Of a stretch of 64,000 nucleotides of DNA, positions 44,653 to 54,223 are shown piece after piece. Where the stretch lies: positions 2,852,001 to 2,916,000 of the forward strand of contig NZ_CP142523.1 of assembly GCF_036885605.1 (NCBI RefSeq). The letters are read 5' to 3'. Position 1 is the stretch's first letter, and each line of letters starts with the position of its first letter. The position numbers and the translations under genes are program-made. This DNA comes from Janthinobacterium sp. TB1-E2. Its GTDB lineage: Bacteria > Pseudomonadota > Gammaproteobacteria > Burkholderiales > Burkholderiaceae_D. The notes under the pieces were generated by a model, which ran no database searches, was not told where the DNA came from, and saw nothing but the letters and a program-made list of their open reading frames with translations.

Positions 44653-45312
44653 TCAAGGTGCCTGCAATTGCGCGAGCGCCCGCGCCACACCGAGCGATGG
44701 GCTCGACAGCACCGGCACGCCCAGTTCCTGCAGTGCCTGCGCTGCCGGCGCCATCGACGCTTGCGCCAGCACGATCACGTCGGCCGCCGGCGTGGCTGTC
44801 ATTATGCAGCCGGTGATGGCGCCGATATACGTCGCGTGATCGCCAGCTTGGAAGTGCGTCCACGCGCCTTCGGCCAGCAGCGACTGCAACTGGATAGGCC
44901 TGTCCAGCGCGGCAGCCGATTCCTGCAACAGGCGCGTGGTGGGCGCCAGCGTGCTGGCCAGGGCCGCCACGACCAGGATGCACGGGCCTGCCAGCACGGC
45001 GGCATCGGCCATGGCGCGGTCGATGCGCATGGCGGTGTAGCGTCCGCCGGTCGGCGTGTGTTCGGCGGCGGCTCCGATGGTGGAGCACGTGCAGACCACG
45101 ACGGCCGCCCCGTTGGCAGCGGCAGCCGCCATGGCGGCGTGGATGCGCCGTTCCAGCGCGGCCTCGTCGGCGCCGGCTTGCTGCGCCGCCGCCAGCAACG
45201 CTTCATCCACATGGTGTTCGGCGACCATGCCTGGCGCCTGCGTGTCGAGAAGGCGTGCGAAGCTGGCCACATGCACGGGAGACGTGTGCAGGAAGGAAAT
45301 GAATGATGTCAT
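44653..45312 (-). CDS. Asp/Glu/hydantoin racemase-family protein
   Basis: A 219-residue protein. VVVCTCSTIGAAAE holds the first catalytic cysteine region and DVIVLAQASMAPA matches the second active-site strand, although the second cysteine appears to be Ala (Cys occurs nearby in ITGCIMTA). Racemase activity is therefore uncertain. Start ATG 45312 overlaps the TetR stop as ATGA. As last gene of the MFS-TetR unit it may act on the exported compound, which is speculative. Confidence 0.75.
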   Translation of the reverse strand: MTSFISFLHTSPVHVASFARLLDTQAPGMVAEHHVDEALLAAAQQAGADEAALERRIHAAMAAAAANGAAVVVCTCSTIGAAAEHTPTGGRYTAMRIDRAMADAAVLAGPCILVVAALASTLAPTTRLLQESAAALDRPIQLQSLLAEGAWTHFQAGDHATYIGAITGCIMTATPAADVIVLAQASMAPAAQALQELGVPVLSSPSLGVARALAQLQAP

Positions 45313-45926
45313 GAGGAAGGCGTAGCCGTTTGCACCATCGCCAGTGAATCGGACAGAATCTGCCACAGTGCCGCGTGGCGCTGCTGCAGCGCGGCGCCGC
45401 CTGCGTAGATCAGCTCGACGTGCAGGCTGTCGACGATGCCCAGGTAGGCTTGCGCGTACAGGTCGACGCGTTGCGGCGCCAGGGCGTGCGCCATGCGGCC
45501 CAGACTGGCCACGTAATGTCGCTGCAATTGCGCAAGCAAGGCTTCATAGCCCGTGCCGACTTCGATGCGCAAGGGCGCGGGCGGTAAATATGCCGTGCGC
45601 AGCAAAAAGCGCAGGTGGGCCGACTCCGCGTAGCGCTGCGCCATGCGGTCGCAATACAGGGCGCCGGCCTGCAGGCCGCCGGGCGCCGTCAGCGCCGCTT
45701 CGTCGGCGAAGCAGCTATCCATGAACGCTTGTTCCTCGGCCAGCGCGTCGGCAAACACGTCGAGGAAGAGGGCGTCCTTGCCGGCGAAGTGCGAATACAG
45801 CGAAGCCTTGCGCATGCCCGCCTGTTCGGCGATGTAGCTGAGCGACGAGGCGTCGTAGCCGTGTTCGGAAAAATGCAAGACGGCGACGGCGCAGATGTTA
45901 TCGGCCGAGGCCGAACGTTTCTTCAT
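45309..45926 (-). CDS. TetR-family repressor
   Basis: A 205-residue TetR. The helix-turn-helix is at about residues 10-50 (HFSEHGYDASSLSYIAEQAG, then MRKASLYSHFAGKDALF), with a diverse C-terminal ligand domain. Start at ATG 45926; an upstream extension overlaps the MFS gene and is unlikely. It lies 25 bp after the MFS gene and before the racemase (4-bp overlap), so it is co-transcribed and probably represses its own operon through the palindrome at 47233-47252. Confidence 0.9.
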   Translation of the reverse strand: MKKRSASADNICAVAVLHFSEHGYDASSLSYIAEQAGMRKASLYSHFAGKDALFLDVFADALAEEQAFMDSCFADEAALTAPGGLQAGALYCDRMAQRYAESAHLRFLLRTAYLPPAPLRIEVGTGYEALLAQLQRHYVASLGRMAHALAPQRVDLYAQAYLGIVDSLHVELIYAGGAALQQRHAALWQILSDSLAMVQTATPSS

Positions 45927-45951
45927 ATGAGGGTAGTGATTGGGTGAAGCG

Positions 45952-47169
45952 TCAGTGCGCTCCCAGGCTGCCGGCATGGACCGGATGGATGCGCGCAGTG
46001 GCCAGGGTCAGCCATGATACCAGCAGGCCGGCCACGGTCAAGAACAGCAGCCAGGGCAGCGGCCCCCATTCGGACAGACTGGCCGCCAGCGGCGTGGCCA
46101 AGGACGATAAGGTCATCTGGATGGCGCCCAGCAGGGCGGCCGTGGAGCCGAGTGCGCGCTGCTGCGAACCCATGGCCATGGCCATCAGCGCCGCTTCCGC
46201 GATGCCCAGGCCAAACAGGGCCACGAACATGCCCGGCACGACGGCGGCGATGCCCGCTCCCGCCCACGCGCCCAGCAGGGCCAGTGCCGCACCGCCCAGC
46301 ATGGCCACGCTGCCCGCCACGCTCAGGCGCGCCACGCCATGCTTTTCCACCATCCGGCCGCTGGCCATGGCACCGAGCAGCACGGCCACGCCTGTCGCGC
46401 CAAAGACGAGGCCGAAACTGCTGGCGGACAGGCCGAAATCGCGCTGGTACACGAGCGACGCGCCGCCGATATACGCGAACAGGAAAAAGAACGTGGCTGA
46501 CAGGGCCAGCGCGGGCAGCAGGAAGGCGCGGTCCTGTGCGATGCGCGCATAGGTGCGGTGCATGCCTTGCGGCGAAACGCGGCGGGCACGGGGCAGTGTT
46601 TCCGGCAGGAACAGCGCGCTATTGAGCAGGGTCAAGGCGCCCAGCGCGGCCAGGGCCAGCATCACGGCGCGCCAGCCGTAGTGCGCATCGAGCAAGCCGC
46701 CCACGGCGGGCGCCAGCACGGGCGCCAGGCCGACGATGGTCATCAACAGGGCAAACAGCTGCGCCGCTTTGACCCCATCGGCCACGTCGCGCACCATGCT
46801 CATCACCACGACCAGGGTCAGCGCCGCACCCAGGCCCTGCAAGGTACGCGCCAGCAGCAAGGTGCTCAATTGATCCGCCTGCGACGCCCATACGGCCGCC
46901 ACGATGTAGACGGCGATGCCGGCCAGCAGCGGACGGCGCCGGCCCAGCATGTCGGTGAGCGGCCCGCACAGCAATTGGCCTGCGCCCAGGGCCAGCAGGA
47001 AGACGGTCAGGCTCAGCTGCACGTTCGCATACGAGGTGTGCAGCTCGCGCGCCATGGCCGGCATCGAGGCCAAGTACATGTCGATGCCTGCCGGACCAAG
47101 CACGGCCACGAGAGCCAGGGAAGCCGCCAGCCCGAGACTGGCGGCGGGGAGAGTGGTTTGCTGCTGCAT
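45952..47169 (-). CDS. Bcr/CflA-type MFS drug efflux transporter
   Basis: A 405-residue twelve-helix transporter. Motifs: LTDMLGRRRPLLAGIAVY (MFS motif A), ARTLQGLGAALTLVVV (motif B) and APAVGGLLDAHYGWR (motif C). This group exports drugs such as bicyclomycin, chloramphenicol or sulfonamides. ATG 47169 is preceded by AAAGGA on the minus strand. Efflux is likely induced when the compound releases the co-encoded TetR. Confidence 0.92.
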   Translation of the reverse strand: MQQQTTLPAASLGLAASLALVAVLGPAGIDMYLASMPAMARELHTSYANVQLSLTVFLLALGAGQLLCGPLTDMLGRRRPLLAGIAVYIVAAVWASQADQLSTLLLARTLQGLGAALTLVVVMSMVRDVADGVKAAQLFALLMTIVGLAPVLAPAVGGLLDAHYGWRAVMLALAALGALTLLNSALFLPETLPRARRVSPQGMHRTYARIAQDRAFLLPALALSATFFFLFAYIGGASLVYQRDFGLSASSFGLVFGATGVAVLLGAMASGRMVEKHGVARLSVAGSVAMLGGAALALLGAWAGAGIAAVVPGMFVALFGLGIAEAALMAMAMGSQQRALGSTAALLGAIQMTLSSLATPLAASLSEWGPLPWLLFLTVAGLLVSWLTLATARIHPVHAGSLGAH

Positions 47170-47221
47170 TGCGATTCCTTTTATCGTCAAAAAACAGGGC
47201 ATGGACGCCGCCGTGTTTTTT

Positions 47222-47252
47222 ATTGTACACTTACTGCCTACCGGTAGGTAGT
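47222..47252. promoter_or_regulatory. TetR operator and MFS operon promoter
   Basis: CCTACCGGTAGG (47237-47248) is a perfect 12-bp palindrome, extending with one mismatched pair to 20 bp (47233-47252). On the minus strand TACAAT (47227-47222) is a good -10 box for the MFS-TetR-racemase operon; the operator covers the spacer and -35, so bound repressor would block it. The sequence type matches known TetR-family operators. It also lies 12 bp before the divergent mini-ORFs. Confidence 0.75.
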
Positions 47253-47263
47253 TTGTTCAATCA

Positions 47264-47317
47264 ATGAAAAGGATGAGAGCGATGAAGGAAGAGACAATGA
47301 CGGGAGAGCTGGCATGA
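47264..47317 (+). CDS. Possible 17-residue leader peptide
   Basis: ATG 47264 to TGA 47317 encodes MKRMRAMKEETMTGELA. Its stop overlaps the next ATG (47314) as ATGA. Very short, methionine-rich, with no known counterpart. It may be a coupling leader for the 55-residue ORF or be untranslated. Confidence 0.3.
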   Translation: MKRMRAMKEETMTGELA

Positions 47318-47481
47318 CGGAAGTGGGAATCTCGCTCAGCGGCGTGGCTGTCGCGCTGCTGTTTGCCGCCTGGAGCTCGCACCGCACCCGCTGCGAGCGG
47401 CGCGATGTTGTGTGTCTGACGGTACTGGGCACCGTGCTGGGCTTGCCGGGGGCGGTCTTGCTGGCGTTGCCAATCGCGTAG
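47314..47481 (+). CDS. Small hydrophobic protein, 55 residues
   Basis: Encodes MTEVGISLSGVAVALLFAAW at its N-terminus, a basic turn (SSHRTRCERRD), and a second hydrophobic stretch (VCLTVLGTVLGLPGAVLLAL) ending PIA. GGGAGAG lies 6 nt before the ATG. It looks like a two-helix small membrane protein. It is divergent from the MFS operon across the TetR operator, so it may be co-regulated. Its stop codon lies within a dispersed palindromic repeat. Function unknown; could be spurious. Confidence 0.45.
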   Translation: MTEVGISLSGVAVALLFAAWSSHRTRCERRDVVCLTVLGTVLGLPGAVLLALPIA

Positions 47482-47568
47482 GTCGGATTAGCGGAGCGTA
47501 ATCCGACGTCACCATATACGCCAACCATGTTGTCGGATTACGGCCCTTCGGGCCTAATCCGACCTACG
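47477..47568. repeat. GTCGGATTA palindromic repeat element
   Basis: CGTAGGTCGGATTAG (47477-47491) and its inverse CTAATCCGACCTACG (47554-47568) bracket internal copies TAATCCGAC (47499-47507) and GTCGGATTA (47532-47540). Each half folds as its own hairpin with a short loop. This type of double-hairpin repeat recurs in intergenic DNA of betaproteobacteria; only this copy is in the window. Confidence 0.8.
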
Positions 47569-47570
47569 AT

Positions 47571-47600
47571 AAAAAAAAGCAGGCCGCGTGGCCTGCCTTT
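47571..47600 (-). terminator. Rho-independent terminator of gcv operon
   Basis: GCAGGCC (47579-47585), loop GCGT, GGCCTGC (47590-47596); the eight A at 47571-47578 are a strong U-tract on the minus strand. Located 39 bp past the gcvP stop. Confidence 0.92.
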
Positions 47601-47638
47601 CTGTCGCTGACATGCCCGCCTAAGCGGGCGCGTGGCGC

Positions 47639-50539
<2,901 letters not shown>

Positions 50540-50622
50540 GATATAGAGGCCAAAAAAGACTGAAAAACCGGGATGCGGCGCGCGGGCGCGGCGCCGGGGC
50601 ATAGCTACAAAATTAAATGCAA

Positions 50623-50644
50623 ACGGGCCGCAAACGCGGCCCGT
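50623..50644 (-). terminator. Hairpin between gcvH and gcvP
   Basis: Perfect 9-bp stem ACGGGCCGC/GCGGCCCGT with a 4-nt loop. On the minus strand it is followed by TTTGCATTTAATTTT, a broken U-tract. It probably gives partial termination or stabilises the upstream mRNA, since gcvP needs the same transcript. Confidence 0.55.
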
Positions 50645-50657
50645 GAGTCAAACGCGA

Positions 50658-51038
50658 TTACGCGCTGGTGGTGGCGCCATAGGCGGCAGCGTCGAGCAAG
50701 CCGTCCAGGGCCGACACGTCGGCTGGCTTGATCTTGAACAGCCAGTTGGCGTAGGCATCGGCGTTGATCGATTCAGGCGCATTGACCACGTCGTCGTTGA
50801 CGGCCACGACTTCACCCGACAGCGGCGCATAGATGTCGCTTGCTGCCTTGACCGATTCCACCACGGCGGCGTCGTCGCCGGCGGTGAAGGTGGCGCCGAC
50901 GTCAGGCAGTTCGACAAAGACGATGTCGCCCAGCGCATCCTGCGCGTACTCGGTGATGCCGACGGTGATCGTGCCGTCGGCTTCCAGGCGTACCCATTCG
51001 TGGGAAGCGGTGTACTTCAGGTCTGCAGGAATGTTCAT
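50658..51038 (-). CDS. gcvH: Glycine cleavage system H protein
   Basis: A 126-residue lipoyl carrier. The lipoylated Lys is in [34 protein letters not shown] is the conserved N-terminal region. It shuttles the aminomethyl group between P, T and L proteins. Encoded 73 bp after gcvT in the same operon. Confidence 0.97.
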   Translation of the reverse strand: MNIPADLKYTASHEWVRLEADGTITVGITEYAQDALGDIVFVELPDVGATFTAGDDAAVVESVKAASDIYAPLSGEVVAVNDDVVNAPESINADAYANWLFKIKPADVSALDGLLDAAAYGATTSA

Positions 51039-51111
51039 GTGTGGCTCCAGATGGTAAATGTTCGTTATTGATTATGGTTGTACGGTCTTGCGGGCGGCTC
51101 TATAAATACGC

Positions 51112-52233
51112 TTACGCAGCCAGGATTTTACCGTTACGCACGAAAGGCAGCTTGACTACCGAGGCGGCCAGCTGCTTGCCGCGGATTTCCACGTGCACGG
51201 TGTCGCCCACGTTGACGCCGTTGGGCACGCGCGCCAGGGCGATTGCTTCCTGCATGGTCGGGCTGAAGGTGCCGCTCGTGATTTCGCCTGTTTGCTCGTT
51301 ACCGGCGATGATGACTTTTTGATGGGCGCGCAGCACGCCGCCTTTTTCACGCAGGATCAGGCCGACGAATTGCGCATTCTGGCCTTTGGCCAGCAGGGCG
51401 GCCTTGCCGATGAAGTCACGCTCGCTGACCAGGTCGATGGTCCATGCGAGGCCCGCGTCGAGCGGGTTGACGGTTTCATCCATGTCCTGGCCGTACAGAT
51501 TCATGCCCGCTTCCAGACGCAGGGTGTCGCGCGCACCGAGGCCGGCCGGCTTGACGCCCGCCGCTGCCAGGGCGTTCCACAGCGCTTCCACCTGGGTGGC
51601 GGCCACGCCGATTTCAAAACCATCTTCGCCCGTGTAGCCGGTGCGCGCCAGCATGACTTCGCCAAATGGCGTGTCCTTGACGATGACGACGTTGAACGGT
51701 TTGATGGCTTCGGATGCGGCTTGCGTTTGCGGCAGCACTTGCCACACCTTGGCGCGCGCGTTCGGGCCTTGCACGGCCACCAGGGCCATGGCGTCATTGC
51801 CGTCGCGGCGCTGCGTGATCGTCAGGCCGCTGTTGGTGCTGGCATTTTGCTGCTGCATCCAGGCCACGTCTTTTTCAGCCGTGCCCGCGTTGACGACGAG
51901 GCGGAACCAGTTTTCGTTGAAGAAGTAGACGATCAGGTCATCGATGACGGTGCCTTCGGCATTCAGCATGCACGAGTACAGGGCCTTGCCCGACACTTGC
52001 AGCTTGTCGACGTTATTGGCCAGCAAGCCGTGCAGGAAGGCGCGCACGTTCGGGCCCTCGATATCGACCACGCACATATGGGACACGTCGAACATGCCGG
52101 CATCGCCGCGCACGGCGTTATGCTCTTCGATTTGCGAGCCGTAGTTGACAGGCATGTCCCAGCCGCCGAAATCGACCATGCGGGCGCCGAGGGCACGGTG
52201 GGCGTTGTTGAGTGGGGTCGCTTTGAGCGTCAT
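51112..52233 (-). CDS. gcvT: Aminomethyltransferase (glycine cleavage T protein)
   Basis: A 373-residue T protein. [20 protein letters not shown] and [12 protein letters not shown] are diagnostic; [20 protein letters not shown] binds the folate/substrate region. It releases ammonia and forms methylene-tetrahydrofolate. AGGAA precedes the ATG. First gene after the tandem glycine riboswitch. The L protein (lpd) is not in the window. Confidence 0.97.
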   Translation of the reverse strand: MTLKATPLNNAHRALGARMVDFGGWDMPVNYGSQIEEHNAVRGDAGMFDVSHMCVVDIEGPNVRAFLHGLLANNVDKLQVSGKALYSCMLNAEGTVIDDLIVYFFNENWFRLVVNAGTAEKDVAWMQQQNASTNSGLTITQRRDGNDAMALVAVQGPNARAKVWQVLPQTQAASEAIKPFNVVIVKDTPFGEVMLARTGYTGEDGFEIGVAATQVEALWNALAAAGVKPAGLGARDTLRLEAGMNLYGQDMDETVNPLDAGLAWTIDLVSERDFIGKAALLAKGQNAQFVGLILREKGGVLRAHQKVIIAGNEQTGEITSGTFSPTMQEAIALARVPNGVNVGDTVHVEIRGKQLAASVVKLPFVRNGKILAA

Positions 52234-52314
52234 GGATTCCTCGGGACGAAGGTAAAGGGGGAGTTAACAAAACATAGAATAGCCAAACACGGCTTTCCAG
52301 CGTGATCACTGACC

Positions 52315-52522
52315 CCCCTGTCCTTTGTACCTGAGAGATTACGGGGGCTTGCCCCGTGCGCCCCTTCGGTGGGCCGCCGGCAATAGCCGCGGCCGCTCTC
52401 CAGAGTTGAGCTAAAGATGTTGCCAAAGCAACAGCTTCAGTCCGCCTGATCGGTCCTTTTGCCTGAGAGTTTTTGGGTAGTGCCCCTTCGGCGGCAACGC
52501 TGGGTTGCCCTCTCCCGATCAA
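52315..52522 (-). ncRNA. Tandem glycine riboswitch
   Basis: Read on the minus strand, two aptamers follow one another. Aptamer 1 (about 52520-52448) has GGGAGAGGGC, GCCGAAGGGGC and ACTCTCAGGCAAAAGGACC. Aptamer 2 (about 52408-52315) has CTGGAGAGC, CCACCGAAGGGGC and AATCTCTCAGGTACAAAGGAC. These GGAGAG / CCGAAGG / CTCTCAGG..AAAGGAC blocks are the glycine-riboswitch signature. Glycine binding should switch on the gcvTHP operon. The linker between aptamers is about 38 nt. The expression platform is the next 80 nt, which contains GGGGGG and CCCCC runs able to pair. Confidence 0.95.
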
Positions 52523-52530
52523 GTGGGAGG

Positions 52531-52559
52531 AATATATGCCAGCAGGGTGTTTCTGTCAA
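52531..52559 (-). promoter_or_regulatory. Sigma70 promoter of gcv operon
   Basis: On the minus strand: TTGACA (52559-52554, perfect), 17-nt spacer, TATATT (52536-52531). The predicted start site (about 52524) is just before the first glycine aptamer, so the promoter and riboswitch fit together. Confidence 0.88.
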
Positions 52560-52696
52560 TCTGAAAAGACGTTGCCAAATTGCAGCAAAAGCCCCGGTTT
52601 GCGGGGCTGGGAGGGGCGCTGGCCCGGTGCAAAAGGGCGCCCGGCCGCGCGGGAATGCGCTATGATGAAATCCTGGCTTTCTTGCGGGTGCCTGCC

Positions 52697-53269
52697 ATGA
52701 ACACGACACAAAGCGAGACACAAAACAACACCGAGCAGCACGGTTACTTTACCCTCTCGGGCGATGTCAACAGTGACATGGTGCGGCGCGTCTTCAACGC
52801 CGTGGCCGACATCACGGAAGACAAGCTCACCACCGCGCACATTTTGATCCAGTCCAACGGCGGCTATGTCAGCGATGGCATCTGTCTGTACAACATCCTC
52901 AGCAAGTTGCCGCTCGACATCATTACCTATAACGCGGGCGCCGTGGCGTCCATCGCCGTCACCCTGTTCCTGGCGGGGCGGCAGCGCCACGCCAGCGACA
53001 CGGCCCGCTTCATGGTGCACAAGTCGCATGCGACGGCGTCGCCCGGTTCGCGTCCCGATGCGCTCAGCATCATCGTCGAGGGCTTGCGCGCCGACGACAT
53101 GCGCACCGAGCGCATCCTGCGCGGCCACGTCAACCTGACGCAAGAGCAGTGGCAGGTGCATGCGTATTCCGACCTGCACCTGACGGCCGACCAGGCGCTG
53201 GACGTGGGCATGATCGACTCGATCCGCGACTTTGCGCCGCCCAAGGGCAAGCGCCTGACGAATATCTGA
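52697..53269 (+). CDS. ClpP-like serine protease (orphan)
   Basis: A 190-residue S14/ClpP-crotonase fold protein. Candidate nucleophile Ser85 in YNAGAVASIAVTLFLAG and base His108 in ARFMVHKSHA follow ClpP spacing; LIQSNGGYVSDGICLYNIL is the conserved strand preceding the active site. The oxyanion segment differs from classic ClpP (ASIA rather than ASMG), and no Clp ATPase or tig gene is adjacent, so it is not housekeeping ClpP. ATG 52697 is the preferred start; the frame is open upstream to 52580. Confidence 0.82.
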   Translation: MNTTQSETQNNTEQHGYFTLSGDVNSDMVRRVFNAVADITEDKLTTAHILIQSNGGYVSDGICLYNILSKLPLDIITYNAGAVASIAVTLFLAGRQRHASDTARFMVHKSHATASPGSRPDALSIIVEGLRADDMRTERILRGHVNLTQEQWQVHAYSDLHLTADQALDVGMIDSIRDFAPPKGKRLTNI

Positions 53270-53403
53270 CGCCCAGGCGGCTGGTCTTGACGAGGAAATT
53301 TTGTAATCGAATGTAATTCTTCGCTGCAGCACAGCAAAAGCCGCGCGGAACAGGGCAGAGTCGTGGCATAGTGCAAGCTGATCATGAAATAAGCGCATGC
53401 ACG

Positions 53404-54039
53404 ATGACTTGGTGGAATGGGATTTCTTTTGCGGCCGACATGTCCGTGATGGGGCCGGCTGGCGTGGCGATTGCCCTGTGGCTGCTCGTGTCGCGCCAGT
53501 GGCGTTTGGTGCTCAGCTGGAGCTTGTGGTACGGCGGCGGCCTGGCCCTCGTGGTGCTGTCGAAGCTGGCCTTCATGAGCTGGGGCGTGGGCAGCAGCAC
53601 GCTCGATTTTACGGGTTTCAGCGGCCACGCCATGCGCGCCGGCGCTGTGTTTCCCGTGCTGATGTATGTGCTGTTGCAGCGGGCCGAGCCGCGCTGGCGC
53701 CATGCCGGCGTGCTCGTCGGCGTGGCCTTTGCCGTGCTGGTGGCCATTTCCCGCGTGGTCGTGCATGCGCACAGCGTGTCGGAAGCCGTCAGCGGCTGCG
53801 TGCTGGGCCTGGCGGTGGCGCTGGGCTTCATGTGGAATGCCCGCGGCGCCGTCAATTTCGCCGTCAGCCATGCGCTGGCCCTGGCCAGCCTGGCGCTGAT
53901 GGTGGTGCTGAGCTTCAAGGCCGAACCCATGCCGACCGAACAATGGCTGCAAAAACTGGCCCTGGTGCTGTCCGGGCACGAGCGCGTTTTTTCGCGTGCG
54001 GACTGGAAACTGGCGCAGGATGGCCGTCCTGCCCGCTGA
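53404..54039 (+). CDS. PAP2-superfamily membrane protein
   Basis: A 211-residue protein with five or six hydrophobic helices. The phosphatase motifs are recognisable: KLAFMSWG, GFSGHAMRAG (PSGH-like with catalytic His) and SRVVVHAHSVSEAVSG (SR...H; the final acidic residue is Glu rather than Asp). PAP2 enzymes dephosphorylate lipid phosphates such as undecaprenyl or phosphatidyl phosphates. Start is uncertain (GTG 53371 is also in frame). Neither candidate has a strong ribosome site. Confidence 0.75.
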   Translation: MTWWNGISFAADMSVMGPAGVAIALWLLVSRQWRLVLSWSLWYGGGLALVVLSKLAFMSWGVGSSTLDFTGFSGHAMRAGAVFPVLMYVLLQRAEPRWRHAGVLVGVAFAVLVAISRVVVHAHSVSEAVSGCVLGLAVALGFMWNARGAVNFAVSHALALASLALMVVLSFKAEPMPTEQWLQKLALVLSGHERVFSRADWKLAQDGRPAR

Positions 54040-54223
54040 TCCGCTGCCAACCGGCGCCTGGCGCCGCTGTTTTTTGGCCAGAAAAGCATCAGGAAATGGT
54101 ATGATGAACCACTTTTTTTGCGGTGCATGGCCAGACAGCCGTCGCGATGCTGCATCTGAACTGAATATGAACCGGGTTCACCCATAATATAACCGCCAGC
54201 ATAGGCCAGGAACTCTAAAACAC

